This document shows, one piece after another, positions 1 to 7,706 of a stretch of DNA of 8,090 nt (within the stretch, counting starts at the first letter, position 1; every line of letters starts with the position of its first letter). Made by a program: the position numbers and the translations under genes. The notes beneath the pieces are model-generated. The model had not been told where the DNA came from. It ran no database searches and worked only from the letters and a program-made list of their open reading frames with translations. Where the stretch lies: positions 1 to 8,090 of the forward strand of contig JAKAMS010000107.1 of NCBI GenBank assembly GCA_021812745.1. The letters run 5' to 3'. The stretch comes from Bacteroidota bacterium (GTDB lineage Bacteria; Bacteroidota; Ignavibacteria; Ignavibacteriales; Melioribacteraceae).

Positions 1-319
1 GTGTGAAATCAGCGAATGCAAATTTCAGTCTTACTGCAAGACCTGAATAATATGTACCCGCCGCCGAATTTCTATAAATATCGGTTGTCATTTGAAATTT
101 CCAATTCTCGGATATTTGAGATTTTGCGGTAAGGTACATTCGTTCAACATCAAACTTGTTAAAATCTTTTCCTTCAATTCCCTGAACTGTATAGGAATAA
201 TTTCCAAAGAAAGATCCTCCGAATGTAATTGGAATAGAATTTTGCGCCTGGGCTAAAACAGTTTTACTAAAAACTAAGCAAAGCCCAAGTGCGATTATTA
301 AAGTAAAATATCTTCTCAT
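1..319 (-). CDS. Exported porin-like outer-membrane protein, N-terminal part (runs off the window)
   Basis: An open frame of 106 codons begins with ATG at 319-317 and continues without a stop past base 1, so only the N-terminus is seen. Residues 1-23 form a classic Sec signal peptide: MRRY, then a hydrophobic stretch, then a VLA cleavage site before QAQ. The mature part has alternating polar and aromatic residues, as in FDVERMYLTAK and NWKFQMTTDIYRN, followed by VRLKFAFADF. This looks like the first strands of an outer-membrane beta-barrel of the phosphate-selective porin (OprO/OprP-like) kind; that family call is inference from style, not a firm motif. A purine-rich AAAAAGGG lies about 7 bases before the ATG. 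The gene starts 82 bp after the upstream chemoreceptor's stop with no obvious terminator between them, so read-through is possible. A link to chemotaxis is not shown. The coding call is confident; the porin function is tentative. Confidence 0.72.
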   Translation of the reverse strand, partial: MRRYFTLIIALGLCLVFSKTVLAQAQNSIPITFGGSFFGNYSYTVQGIEGKDFNKFDVERMYLTAKSQISENWKFQMTTDIYRNSAAGTYYSGLAVRLKFAFADFT

Positions 320-401
320 TTATTTGCCCTTTTTCAATTGTGAGGAATATTTGATTTATTTTTATTAAAAATATTTTTTCTGTTATTGAAAGTAATCCCG
401 G
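320..401 (-). other. Short AT-rich spacer before the porin-like gene
   Basis: This 82-bp gap between the receptor stop codon and the porin-like start is extremely AT-rich. It contains only a short A/T palindrome (AAAAATATTTTT) with no GC stem. I see neither a convincing terminator nor a recognisable -35/-10 pair. Confidence 0.4.
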
Positions 402-2354
402 TTAAATAATGCTATGTGTTCTCATTGAAGAACGGTTTCTTTTTTGGTTACTAGAATGATCAACTCGATCGAATGAAGCAGTTTCTTTGGTCTTAAACTT
501 GGATATTAATTCCTGCAGATTGACAGTCAGCCTGCTTAGATCTTCCGAGGCGCGTGCTATCTGCTGAACTCCAACGGCACTTTCGTGAGCGACATTACTT
601 ATGGCTTCTATGTTTTTGCTAATCTGTTCTGCAGCGCTCGCTTGTTCTTCACTAGCTGCAGCAACTTGTGTAGACATGTCCACAACTTCTTCGGCACCTT
701 TAATAATTTCCGATAGCGATTGCCCGGCTTTATCTGCCAACGCCTTCCCTTTCTCAACTTCAACTGTGCCTTCCTTCATAGAAATCACAGCACCTTCTGT
801 GTCTTTCTGAATTTGGCGAATCATTGTAGCAATCTCTTTTGTAGCTTTGGTTGTTCTCTCTGCTAATTTTCTTACTTCATCTGCTACAACCGCAAATCCT
901 CTTCCTTGTTCACCGGCACGTGCGGCTTCAATCGCAGCATTTAATGCCAGCAAATTTGTTTGATCTGCAATATCATCTATTACCTGAACTATCTCACCAA
1001 TCTGATCACTACTCTTACCAAGTTCTTGAACTGTCTCTGCTGATTTTTTTACAACCTGAGCAACCCTATTCATTCCCTCAATTGTTTCACTAACAACTTT
1101 TCCACCTTCTTTAGCAATCAAACCCGCATTTTTAGCGGCATCGGCTGCGCTGGATGAATTTTTAGTTGTTTCGAAAATTGTTTTTGTCATCTCTTCTACT
1201 GCGCTTGCAACATCTGTGGTTTGACTGCTTTGTTCTCGTGCGCCAGCTGCCATCTCTTCACTGCTAGATGAAATTTCATTGCTCGCACTGGCAGTTGCTT
1301 GCACAGCTGAACCGACAGAAGAAATTAAATTACCTACATTTTCAACTGCCTGATTAAATCCTTCAAATAATTTTCCAATTTCATCATCTTTTTCAACTTC
1401 AAGAGAGACGGTTAAATCTCCGTCGGCAAATTTTTTCATTTCACCAAGAATAATATTGACACTTGAAGAAAGATATTGCTTCTGTTCTTCGCTCTCTCTA
1501 ACCGCATTTTCAACTTTATTCTCTACTGTTTTCTTTTCCAGTTTTAGCTGTTCATTTGCGGCTTGAATGTTTTCCACCATAATCTGAAAATTTGAAGCTA
1601 GGGCGCCCACTTCGTCTCTGGAATCAGTATTAACAGTAACAGTAAAATCACCGGCTGATACTTTTTGTGCTGCTTCGTTCAGTTTCTTTACAGGGTTTAC
1701 AATTGCACTATTTATTTTGAATGTTGCCAATAGCGATAAAACTATTGAAACTAGAATAAATACAGCAAAGATTGTTATTACAAAACTGTAGTTGCTGTTT
1801 GCGCCTTGATAGCTTTTTTCACTCTCTTCAAGAGTTTTTTTCTGAATTTCATTTAGAGTATTTGACAGAAGATTGAATTTCTCTTCAACTGTACTTACAG
1901 CCATAGTTGCTGTATTGAGATCAAACCCTGCAAGATCGAAAAAACCCAAAACCGCTTTTTTGTACTCTTCAAATTGACCCGAAGCTTTTTCATTCATCTT
2001 TTTCATCTCCGAGGATGAAGAAGATTGAAATATTTCTTTGAGTGATTTCGAAGTATTGTCTAAAGCGCTGTTTTGATTATGGCTAAGCTCATCAAGTCTT
2101 GCCTGCGGATAGTTTGCTCTTGCCCATGTTATATATTTATAAATATTTCCTTCAATTTCTTCAATATTCTTGAAATTAATATTCGATTTTACAGTTGAAC
2201 CGAAATGCCCATTATAAATATCATCAAGAGCATTTTGTTGAGACTTAAGCCCCCAAAACCCAACAATACCAAAGGCAATTAAAAAGATCAAAACAAGAAG
2301 CGGAGAAACCATGAGTTTAACCGACATTTTTAAATTACTTATCCATTTATCCAT
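402..2354 (-). CDS. Transmembrane methyl-accepting chemotaxis protein (four-helix-type sensor, two HAMP units), receptor 1
   Basis: A 650-residue chemoreceptor that should relay a periplasmic stimulus to CheA/CheW. TM1 is about residues 13-36, and a helical periplasmic domain of about 150 residues (37-188) resembles the 4HB_MCP type. TM2 is about 189-211 and a HAMP domain about 212-265. A charged coiled-coil linker follows (266-292), then a second HAMP-like unit (292-345, FADGDLTV...KDDEIG). The signalling hairpin (346-621) has its tip near 461-499, including [19 protein letters not shown]. The tip distance is 14 residues longer per helix than in E. coli Tsr, so it belongs to the 40H class by my count. 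The C-terminus is a polar tail ending MRTHSII, with no NWETF pentapeptide. The ATG is supported by AAAGGA seven bases upstream. It lies 88 bp after the Cache gene and is probably co-transcribed with it. The ligand is unknown. Confidence 0.96.
   Translation of the reverse strand: MDKWISNLKMSVKLMVSPLLVLIFLIAFGIVGFWGLKSQQNALDDIYNGHFGSTVKSNINFKNIEEIEGNIYKYITWARANYPQARLDELSHNQNSALDNTSKSLKEIFQSSSSSEMKKMNEKASGQFEEYKKAVLGFFDLAGFDLNTATMAVSTVEEKFNLLSNTLNEIQKKTLEESEKSYQGANSNYSFVITIFAVFILVSIVLSLLATFKINSAIVNPVKKLNEAAQKVSAGDFTVTVNTDSRDEVGALASNFQIMVENIQAANEQLKLEKKTVENKVENAVRESEEQKQYLSSSVNIILGEMKKFADGDLTVSLEVEKDDEIGKLFEGFNQAVENVGNLISSVGSAVQATASASNEISSSSEEMAAGAREQSSQTTDVASAVEEMTKTIFETTKNSSSAADAAKNAGLIAKEGGKVVSETIEGMNRVAQVVKKSAETVQELGKSSDQIGEIVQVIDDIADQTNLLALNAAIEAARAGEQGRGFAVVADEVRKLAERTTKATKEIATMIRQIQKDTEGAVISMKEGTVEVEKGKALADKAGQSLSEIIKGAEEVVDMSTQVAAASEEQASAAEQISKNIEAISNVAHESAVGVQQIARASEDLSRLTVNLQELISKFKTKETASFDRVDHSSNQKRNRSSMRTHSII
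492..1319 (-). repeat. Paralogous MCP signalling-domain repeat (copies at 492-1319, 3230-4057, 5757-6584)
   Basis: The signalling hairpins of the three receptors align without gaps: receptor 1 residue n matches receptor 2 n+140 and receptor 3 n+29. Around the tip they are 87-89% identical in protein, and 39 consecutive residues (receptor 1 461-499) are invariant. At DNA level many third codon positions differ, so these are old paralogues under strong purifying selection and not recent duplications or gene-conversion tracts. They are still long enough to support homologous recombination. Confidence 0.85.
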
Positions 2355-2392
2355 TCTAACATCCTTTGTTTTTTATTCTGCCATTTATTTTA

Positions 2393-2408
2393 CTCAGTTC
2401 GTACTGAG
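2393..2408. repeat. Small inverted repeat between the Cache gene and receptor 1
   Basis: A perfect 6-bp dyad, CTCAGT and ACTGAG, encloses a 4-base loop in the 88-bp spacer. In the direction of transcription it is followed by TAAAATAAAT and not a T-run, so it is a poor terminator. It could be an mRNA processing or stability element that sets different levels of the two proteins. That role is a guess. Confidence 0.3.
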
Positions 2409-2442
2409 GATTCTGGGGTTAAAGAATATCTATGTATTTAAT

Positions 2443-2895
2443 TTATTTATAAGCTCCACAACCAATAACAAAACTTCCCATCTTTTCAACATATGCGGTT
2501 TTATTTTCTATGGTTTTACTTACCGGATTTGTGAATTTATAATTCTGCCATCCTTTACCTTTACCTTTGGCAATTTCTATTCTTTCTTTTACAAAAGATG
2601 TTCCGTCGGGGTCTTTCATATCAATAAGGTCTTTACCAACCATTTTAGGATTACCACCATGAGCTACGCATTTACCTTTTAGATCGTAAACAAATACATA
2701 CAAGTCACCCGAAACAAATTTTCCGTTTGGATTGCTAAACTCAGCAAATGCTTTTGCCTCTCCATTTGAATTAAAGAATGCAACAGCTTTTTTAACCATA
2801 GCTTCGGCTTCGGCTGTAGTGCCTTTTTTACCTTGCGCAGAAATTGTACTAAAAAAAAGTACTGCTACAAGTAGCGTTGATAATATAGTCCTCAT
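2443..2895 (-). CDS. Secreted stand-alone single-Cache-domain protein
   Basis: A 150-residue protein with a signal peptide at about residues 1-20 (cleavage near STISA before QGKKG). The rest is essentially one Cache sensory domain of the sCache_2 type. It opens with a helix (AEAMVKKAVAFFNSNG), then the sheet LYVFVYDLKGKCVAHGGNP, then VGKDLIDMKDPDG. It ends with KGWQNYKFTNP, the strand KTAYVEKMG and the terminal VIGCGAYK. These are family-typical positions of the ligand-binding extracellular domains of chemoreceptors and kinases. There is no transmembrane helix after the signal peptide and no output domain, so it should be a soluble periplasmic protein. C76 and C145 lie in the central sheet region and could form a disulfide. 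The start was set at the ATG with AAGGAG six bases upstream; an in-frame GTG 54 bases earlier has no ribosome-binding site. It sits just upstream of receptor 1, which suggests a sensory partner role (inference). Confidence 0.9.
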   Translation of the reverse strand: MRTILSTLLVAVLFFSTISAQGKKGTTAEAEAMVKKAVAFFNSNGEAKAFAEFSNPNGKFVSGDLYVFVYDLKGKCVAHGGNPKMVGKDLIDMKDPDGTSFVKERIEIAKGKGKGWQNYKFTNPVSKTIENKTAYVEKMGSFVIGCGAYK

Positions 2896-2901
2896 TTTAC
2901 T

Positions 2902-2907
2902 CTCCTT
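2902..2907 (-). promoter_or_regulatory. Ribosome-binding site that fixes the Cache gene start
   Basis: AAGGAG lies six bases before the ATG at 2895-2893, and the ATG opens directly into a signal peptide. The longer frame starting with GTG at 2949 would put 18 polar residues before the signal peptide and has no Shine-Dalgarno sequence. Confidence 0.85.
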
Positions 2908-2918
2908 ATTTTGTTTTT

Positions 2919-2947
2919 GGATTTGGATTTGGACTCTATAAAAGTCC
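2919..2947 (-). promoter_or_regulatory. Leader hairpin and CCAAAT tandem repeat before the Cache gene
   Basis: On the minus strand a 17-base hairpin (GGACTTTTATAGAGTCC, seven pairs including one G-T) at 2947-2931 runs into a short tandem repeat with the period CCAAAT, copied about three times. Both lie between the candidate promoter and the ribosome-binding site, so they would be in the 5' leader. Their function is unknown; mRNA stability or an operator is possible. Confidence 0.3.
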
Positions 2948-2965
2948 ACATTTATTTTGATTTTA

Positions 2966-2992
2966 TTATCGAATACAAAAGGGGAATATTAA
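2966..2992 (-). promoter_or_regulatory. Candidate sigma-28 (FliA-type) promoter for the Cache gene and receptor 1
   Basis: On the minus strand TTAATATT and TTCGATAA are separated by exactly 11 bases. This compares with the enterobacterial FliA consensus TAAAGTTT-N11-GCCGATAA: 5 of 8 and 6 of 8 positions match. Flagellar sigma factors often drive chemoreceptor genes, and the placement (about 70 bases before the ATG, downstream of the terminator of the preceding gene) is sensible. In AT-rich DNA such a match can arise by chance. Confidence 0.3.
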
Positions 2993-3010
2993 GACATGGG
3001 GGATAATTAA
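2981..3010. repeat. Imperfect direct repeat in the Cache gene promoter region
   Basis: GGGGAATATTAA (2981-2992) and GGGGATAATTAA (2999-3010) differ at two positions and start 18 bp apart. The first copy overlaps the candidate sigma-28 -35 and spacer. They could be paired regulator sites. The G-runs stand out in otherwise AT-rich DNA. Confidence 0.3.
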
Positions 3011-3090
3011 AATAACGGAATTCCTTTTATTTAAGTTCGTAGCAATTTGAGTGGTAACAAGAGTTTTTTATTTTCTAAACTTGGGGATAG

Positions 3091-3121
3091 AAAAGAGGAG
3101 GAGATAATTTATATCTCCTCC
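3091..3121 (-). terminator. Rho-independent terminator after the hydrogenase-like receptor
   Basis: On the minus strand a perfect 10-bp stem, GGAGGAGATA and TATCTCCTCC, with a 5-base loop (TAAAT) begins 9 bases after the receptor 2 stop codon. It is followed directly by TCTTTTCT. The GC-rich stem contrasts with its surroundings. It should separate the receptor 3/receptor 2 unit from the Cache/receptor 1 unit. Confidence 0.85.
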
Positions 3122-3130
3122 AAAATAGTA

Positions 3131-5512
3131 TTACGATTTAGTAATTATACCGTTTGATCTTACAGAGAGGTTACTTTTTTCAATGGTTTTTTTGTTTGCA
3201 CTTTGTGTGTTTGATGATTGGTCCTCGATTTTAAATTTAGCAACAAGTTCTTGCAGACTAAGTGTTAATCTATTTAAGTCTTCCGCCGCACGTGCAATTT
3301 GTTGAACGCCTGAAGCGCTTTCTTGTGTTACGTTGCTTATTGCTTCAATATTCTTACTTATCTGTTCAGATGTCGCGCTTTGCTCTTCACTGGCTGCGGC
3401 AACCTGTGTTGCCATATCTACAACATCCTCAGAACCTTTGATAATCTCCTTAAGAGAGTAACCGGCTTTATCAGCTAATTGTTTTCCTTTTTCAACTTCT
3501 ATTGTTCCTTGATTCATCGAGACAACCGCGCCTTCGGTATCTTGCTGAATTTGTTTTATCATTGCCGCAATTTCTTTTGTGGCTTTTGTAGTTTTCTCGG
3601 CTAACTTTCTTACTTCATCGGCTACTACTGCAAAACCTCTTCCTTGTTCGCCAGCACGTGCCGCTTCTATTGCCGCATTTAATGCAAGTAAGTTTGTTTG
3701 ATCTGCAATATCATTTATTACCTGAATAATTTCGCCAATTTGGTCGCTGTTTTTTCCCAAGGTTTGAACTGTTTCCGCTGCTTTCCTTACTACTTCTGCT
3801 ATGCGGTTCATTCCTCCTATGGTATCATTAATTACTTTACCGCCATCTCTTGCTATAGAGCCGGCATGTTTAGCTGCTTCCGCTGCAGAAGAAGAATTTT
3901 TTGTTGTATCCATTATTGTTTTTGTCATCTCTTCAACTGCGCCGGCTACTTCTGTTGCCTGCATACTTTGTTCTTGTGCGCCTGCAGCCATCTCTTCGGT
4001 GCTAGACGAAATTTGATTACTTGCACTTGCCGTTTCATTTATTAATGTTATTAGCGAGCTCAGCAAATGTCTCATGTTTTGAAGTGCTTTGTTAAAACCT
4101 GCATAGAATTGTGCTACTTCATCATCTTTATCGGAGTAGAGTTCAACCGTTAAATCTCCTGAGGCAAATTTATCCATCTGATTCAACATTTCATGAACGC
4201 TCTCTGTAAAATATTTCTTTTCGTAATGATGGCAATTTTCTTTCTTATTTAGTCCATTATGAATTGCGGTTGCCATCTCTTCGCAGTTATTGTATCCGCA
4301 ACTTCCACAATTTAGTATATCCGCTTCGCTTTCTTTTAACAATTCTTTAAAGATCGAATCAAGTTCATGTTTACTTGGTATTTTAACTACATTCTTAAAA
4401 TTGGAAACCGATAAATCTTTATAACTTCTGGAATATTCGTTTTTCTTCCAGAATTTATTTACTGTTTTTGTGAGCTTTCTTTTTGATAAGACTTCACTCT
4501 TAAAAATATTTTTGGATTTATGAAGTTTCTGCATTTCCAAATTTCTTTTCTCTATTAGATCTTCAAGTTCATCCTGAGATTTATTTCTGCTGGTTCCAGT
4601 ACCACCGTTGCAACCTTGTTCACAATTCAAACAGTCAATCAACAACGGCGCAACTCCATTGTTTATATCTTTTTCAAGATGAGAAAGATAATGGTAGATG
4701 GTTGCCGGTCCTTCAATTTTTCTTGCAACATTTGTTATTGCCGGAAATTCTCTTTGCGCTGTTCTCAATAATCCGCCCGGTGTTGAAAAGAGAACCGCTC
4801 TTTCTGCCGGATCATTATCAAATTCAGTTTTAGGATACCTTGTTAAATCAATATTTTCTTTCTTTATATACTCGCTGAATTTTTTCATGGTAACATTGAA
4901 ATCTCCTAGTCCTACTTCGTCAAATTCTCTCTTCTTGGCAATGCATGGAGATACAATTAGAAATTTATGATTTGAATACTGAGGATAATAATTCTTGATG
5001 AGTTTTATCGTATGCATCATTGGGCTGTCTGCCGGAGCCAGATATTTTAGAAGTCCCGGTTGAAAAATCTCTACATAACTTACTATAGCGGGACAAGGTT
5101 GAGCAATAACTGCTTTGGGACTGTTCTCTTTAACGTGTTCCAAATAGCTTTTTACAGTTAATTCCGCACCAAAGCTTACATCAAAAGAGGCGCTTACACC
5201 TAATGATCTTAGCCAACCGTTAAATTGCAAATACAAGTTCGGAAATTCTGCCGCTACTGCGGGAGCTACTACAGCTACGATCCTTTCTTTGTTCTTCACT
5301 GCGTTCATAAATAAATCAAAATCATCCAGTCCAATTCTTGCATTATGAGGACAAGCTTTAAGACACTCTCCACAGCCAATACAAAGATCTTCTCTAATAG
5401 CAACGTGGTCGCCGCTTGCATCGTTACAAAATTTTACAGGGCAAACAGCAACGCATCTATAACAATTAACGCATTTCTCTTTGTCAACTTCTACTACTTT
5501 TGTTAGTTTCAT
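3131..5512 (-). CDS. Cytosolic chemoreceptor with [FeFe]-hydrogenase-like sensor (2Fe4S4-H-cluster-Fe4S4-HAMP-MCP), receptor 2
   Basis: A 793-residue fusion without any transmembrane segment. Residues 14-54 carry two ferredoxin motifs (C14/17/20/24 and C44/47/50/54). Residues 70-310 are an [FeFe]-hydrogenase large-subunit-like domain with its three H-cluster motifs: L1 [12 protein letters not shown] (C140), L2 SPCIAKKRE (C190), and L3 [12 protein letters not shown] (C297, C301). After a basic linker, C402/405/410/427 form the CxxC-x4-C-x16-C Fe4S4 motif (PF04060-like) seen in sensory [FeFe] hydrogenases. A HAMP-like unit (about 442-490, FASGDLTV...KDDEVA) leads to a 40H-class MCP hairpin (486-761) and a tail ending [12 protein letters not shown]. 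The catalytic proton-relay cysteine of L1 is proline here, and the methionine of the L2 MPC motif is serine. A sensory role for H2 or redox state is therefore more likely than turnover (inference). The ATG follows GAGGG. The HydEFG maturases it would need are not in the window. Confidence 0.93.
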   Translation of the reverse strand: MKLTKVVEVDKEKCVNCYRCVAVCPVKFCNDASGDHVAIREDLCIGCGECLKACPHNARIGLDDFDLFMNAVKNKERIVAVVAPAVAAEFPNLYLQFNGWLRSLGVSASFDVSFGAELTVKSYLEHVKENSPKAVIAQPCPAIVSYVEIFQPGLLKYLAPADSPMMHTIKLIKNYYPQYSNHKFLIVSPCIAKKREFDEVGLGDFNVTMKKFSEYIKKENIDLTRYPKTEFDNDPAERAVLFSTPGGLLRTAQREFPAITNVARKIEGPATIYHYLSHLEKDINNGVAPLLIDCLNCEQGCNGGTGTSRNKSQDELEDLIEKRNLEMQKLHKSKNIFKSEVLSKRKLTKTVNKFWKKNEYSRSYKDLSVSNFKNVVKIPSKHELDSIFKELLKESEADILNCGSCGYNNCEEMATAIHNGLNKKENCHHYEKKYFTESVHEMLNQMDKFASGDLTVELYSDKDDEVAQFYAGFNKALQNMRHLLSSLITLINETASASNQISSSTEEMAAGAQEQSMQATEVAGAVEEMTKTIMDTTKNSSSAAEAAKHAGSIARDGGKVINDTIGGMNRIAEVVRKAAETVQTLGKNSDQIGEIIQVINDIADQTNLLALNAAIEAARAGEQGRGFAVVADEVRKLAEKTTKATKEIAAMIKQIQQDTEGAVVSMNQGTIEVEKGKQLADKAGYSLKEIIKGSEDVVDMATQVAAASEEQSATSEQISKNIEAISNVTQESASGVQQIARAAEDLNRLTLSLQELVAKFKIEDQSSNTQSANKKTIEKSNLSVRSNGIITKS

Positions 5513-5556
5513 TTTTCCCTCATTAATATATAACTTATGAAATAATTAACCTCTTT

Positions 5557-5593
5557 AACCGGTTCACCAACATGATTCTTATCTCACAGATAA
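5557..5593. promoter_or_regulatory. Candidate operator dyads upstream of the hydrogenase-like receptor
   Basis: The 145-bp spacer before receptor 2 holds a perfect 15-bp dyad, TTATCTCACAGATAA on the plus strand (5579-5593; 6-bp arms, 3-base centre), and an 8-bp palindrome, AACCGGTT (5557-5564). They are about 67 and 45 bp upstream of the start codon, where a transcription factor could act. Neither matches the FNR (TTGAT-N4-ATCAA) or CRP consensus well. The rest of the spacer shows no clear terminator for the preceding gene. Confidence 0.4.
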
Positions 5594-5657
5594 ATATTTT
5601 CAACAACCGTAGTAATGTTTAATCCCAAAGAAAGAACAACCCTACCTTTATATTCTT

Positions 5658-7706
5658 TTAATTATTAACCAACACTCCATGCTTTCTTATTGCTAAATGA
5701 TTCTTTGTTTCTGTCGTCCTAGTAGCTTTGCCGTTATTTTTTGTACTGACTTCAATTTTAAATCTAGAGATGAGTTCTTGCAAATTTAACGTCAATCTGT
5801 TCAAGTCTTCTGCAGCGCGGGCTATTTGTTGAACCCCCGAAGCGCTTTCTTGCGTTACATTACTTATTGCTTCAATATTTTTACTAATCTCTTCTGCGGT
5901 AGCACTTTGTTCTTCACTCGCTGCGGCAACTTGTGTAACAATATTAACTACTTCATCGGAACCGGAGATTATTTCTTTTAGCGACTTGCCCGCCAAATCA
6001 GCTAATTCTTTTCCCTTTTCAACTTCTTTGGTTCCTTCTTTCATTGAGACAACTGCTTCTTCTGTGTCTCTCTGAATCTGCTTAATCATTGTTGCAATTT
6101 CTTTTGTTGCTTTTGTTGTTCTCTCGGCTAACTTTCTAACTTCATCGGCAACAACAGCAAAACCTCTTCCCTGTTCCCCGGCTCGCGCTGCTTCAATTGC
6201 TGCGTTAAGAGCCAGCAAATTTGTTTGATCTGCAATGTCATCAATAACCTGAATTATCTCCCCAATCTCATCACTACTTTTACCCAATGCTTGAACAGTT
6301 TCAGCAGATTTTTTCACAACCTCAGAGACACGGTTCATTCCTTCGATAGTTTCGTCTACAACTCTTCCGCCTTCTTTTGCCACTGAACCTGAATTTCTAG
6401 CGGCTTCTGCTGCATTAGATGAATTTTTTGTCGTCTCCAAAATTGTTTTTGTCATCTCCTCCATTGCACCGGCAACTTCTGTGGTTTGAGAACTTTGTTC
6501 TTGCGCACCGGCAGCCATCTCTTCACTACTTGACGAAATTTGACTGCTTGCACTTGCAGTTGCCTGAACTGCTTCAGTAACTTCTGACAATGCGCTGCTA
6601 AATGAATCTGCCAATCCATTAATATTTTCTTTTATTAACTCATAATCGCCTTTGTAATCGCCAGTCATTCTTGTTGTTAAATCTCCGAGAGCCATTTTTT
6701 CAAGGACACAACTTGATTCATTAATCGGATGTACGACCGCATCCAGAGTTGCGTTTATGCCGTTTATTACTTCTTTAAATTCTCCTTTGTGTTTATTGCT
6801 ATCTGCTCTATAATTTAATTTCCCATCTACCGCAGCTTTTGAGAGCATCATAGAATCTTCAACTAATCTTTTCAAACTATCTTTTATAGTTTGAAATGCT
6901 TTTCCCAATAAATCTTTATCTGATAAAAGAAGAACTTCTTTTTGAAAGTTTCCGTCTGCGAATTCTGTTCCAAGAATGGATCTTTCCGCCATGCTCGTTT
7001 GTAATTTCTTCAAAGCACTATTTAGGTTACCTATTTCATCGCTTCGTTCAGTAACTTTTACTTCAACAATCTCTCCATCGGATAGTTTTTGAATATTACC
7101 CACCGACACCTCAAGATCTGCTACTATTTTCTTTTTAATGAAGAACATGGACATTGCAAATGTAAAGACTATAGCAAATGCGGCTAAGAGAATTGCAACC
7201 AATCTTTGTGTTGCCATATCAGATTTCATTTGGGCAAGAGAATATCTTACGCTTACAACTGCAAGCGGCTCACCGGTTGTAGTGCCGTGGCAATCATTAC
7301 ATGTTTTATCCGAAACAATTAATTCTATGTTTCTGAAAACATCTTGGTCTTTAAATGTTTCCGAAAGAGCTTTCGGCTGTTTCGATTTTAGAACTGCCAA
7401 TTCATCCTGATCCATTTGCGATTGAGAGCCGCTCTTAACTTTGTCAGAAGGAATTACTCTAAGTTCAACAAGATTTTCCGTGTCTTTCACTTTTTCGATG
7501 TATGGTTTAACTTCCGATGACCCTTGCGACATGGCAAAAGAAATTGACTTAATCATTAATTGACTTACATTATGAACTTCTTGGCGTGTAGAATTTAGTT
7601 TCGAATCACCCTCTTGCACCAAAAGCACTATTATCATCATGCTCAAGGTTACAAATAGACTTACCGAAACTATTAATCCCACTTTTTTTGAAATTGAGAA
7701 TTTCAT
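5658..7706 (-). CDS. Methyl-accepting chemotaxis protein with periplasmic c-type heme motif and poly-HAMP stack, receptor 3
   Basis: A 682-residue transmembrane chemoreceptor. TM1 is about residues 10-31 and TM2 about 168-190, and they flank a periplasmic domain of about 135 residues. That domain contains CNDCH (C136, C139, H140), the motif for covalent attachment of one c-type heme, near its end and just before a strand ([11 protein letters not shown]). This arrangement recalls the heme-c periplasmic sensors of Geobacter chemoreceptors and Desulfovibrio DcrA. Beyond TM2 lie about four consecutive HAMP-like units (roughly 191-243, 244-287, 285-332, 332-375), recognisable by repeated DG-E/N/K or GD-L turns followed by D/K-G/E-I/L heptads. 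Then comes the 40H signalling hairpin (375-650) and a tail ending [12 protein letters not shown]. The ATG has GAGGGAG four bases upstream. It lies between cheW and receptor 2. It probably senses extracytoplasmic redox potential, O2 or another heme ligand (inference). Confidence 0.95.
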   Translation of the reverse strand: MKFSISKKVGLIVSVSLFVTLSMMIIVLLVQEGDSKLNSTRQEVHNVSQLMIKSISFAMSQGSSEVKPYIEKVKDTENLVELRVIPSDKVKSGSQSQMDQDELAVLKSKQPKALSETFKDQDVFRNIELIVSDKTCNDCHGTTTGEPLAVVSVRYSLAQMKSDMATQRLVAILLAAFAIVFTFAMSMFFIKKKIVADLEVSVGNIQKLSDGEIVEVKVTERSDEIGNLNSALKKLQTSMAERSILGTEFADGNFQKEVLLLSDKDLLGKAFQTIKDSLKRLVEDSMMLSKAAVDGKLNYRADSNKHKGEFKEVINGINATLDAVVHPINESSCVLEKMALGDLTTRMTGDYKGDYELIKENINGLADSFSSALSEVTEAVQATASASSQISSSSEEMAAGAQEQSSQTTEVAGAMEEMTKTILETTKNSSNAAEAARNSGSVAKEGGRVVDETIEGMNRVSEVVKKSAETVQALGKSSDEIGEIIQVIDDIADQTNLLALNAAIEAARAGEQGRGFAVVADEVRKLAERTTKATKEIATMIKQIQRDTEEAVVSMKEGTKEVEKGKELADLAGKSLKEIISGSDEVVNIVTQVAAASEEQSATAEEISKNIEAISNVTQESASGVQQIARAAEDLNRLTLNLQELISRFKIEVSTKNNGKATRTTETKNHLAIRKHGVLVNN

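Noticed and set aside
2393..2408. Terminator between the Cache gene and receptor 1
   Set aside because: Only a 6-bp stem, and no T-run after it in the direction of transcription.
2311..2682. Plus-strand 123-codon frame across the Cache gene and spacer
   Set aside because: It overlaps a well-supported Cache domain on the other strand and its translation is Phe/Thr-rich without recognisable features.
2896..2949. Upstream extension of the Cache gene to a GTG start (168 residues)
   Set aside because: No ribosome-binding site, a polar extension ahead of a good signal peptide, and a strong AAGGAG directly before the internal ATG.
3017..3024. Palindrome GGAATTCC
   Set aside because: It is eight bases long, contains a common restriction site, and is expected by chance; nothing around it supports function.
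3698..4045. Plus-strand open frames opposite the MCP signalling regions (also 601-810, 851-1093, 3801-4016, 4698-4970, 7138-7410)
   Set aside because: They are shadows of conserved minus-strand coding sequence: low-complexity Cys/Phe/Ser-rich translations with no domain and no independent ribosome-binding site.
3131..5512. Catalytic [FeFe] hydrogenase subunit wrongly joined to an MCP by a sequencing error
   Set aside because: The frame is continuous through the PF04060-like motif and linker into HAMP and hairpin, and L1/L2 already show sensor-type substitutions.
402..6584. Recent duplication or gene conversion among the three MCP genes
   Set aside because: Protein identity is high near the tip, but synonymous positions differ throughout, which points to old paralogues held by selection.
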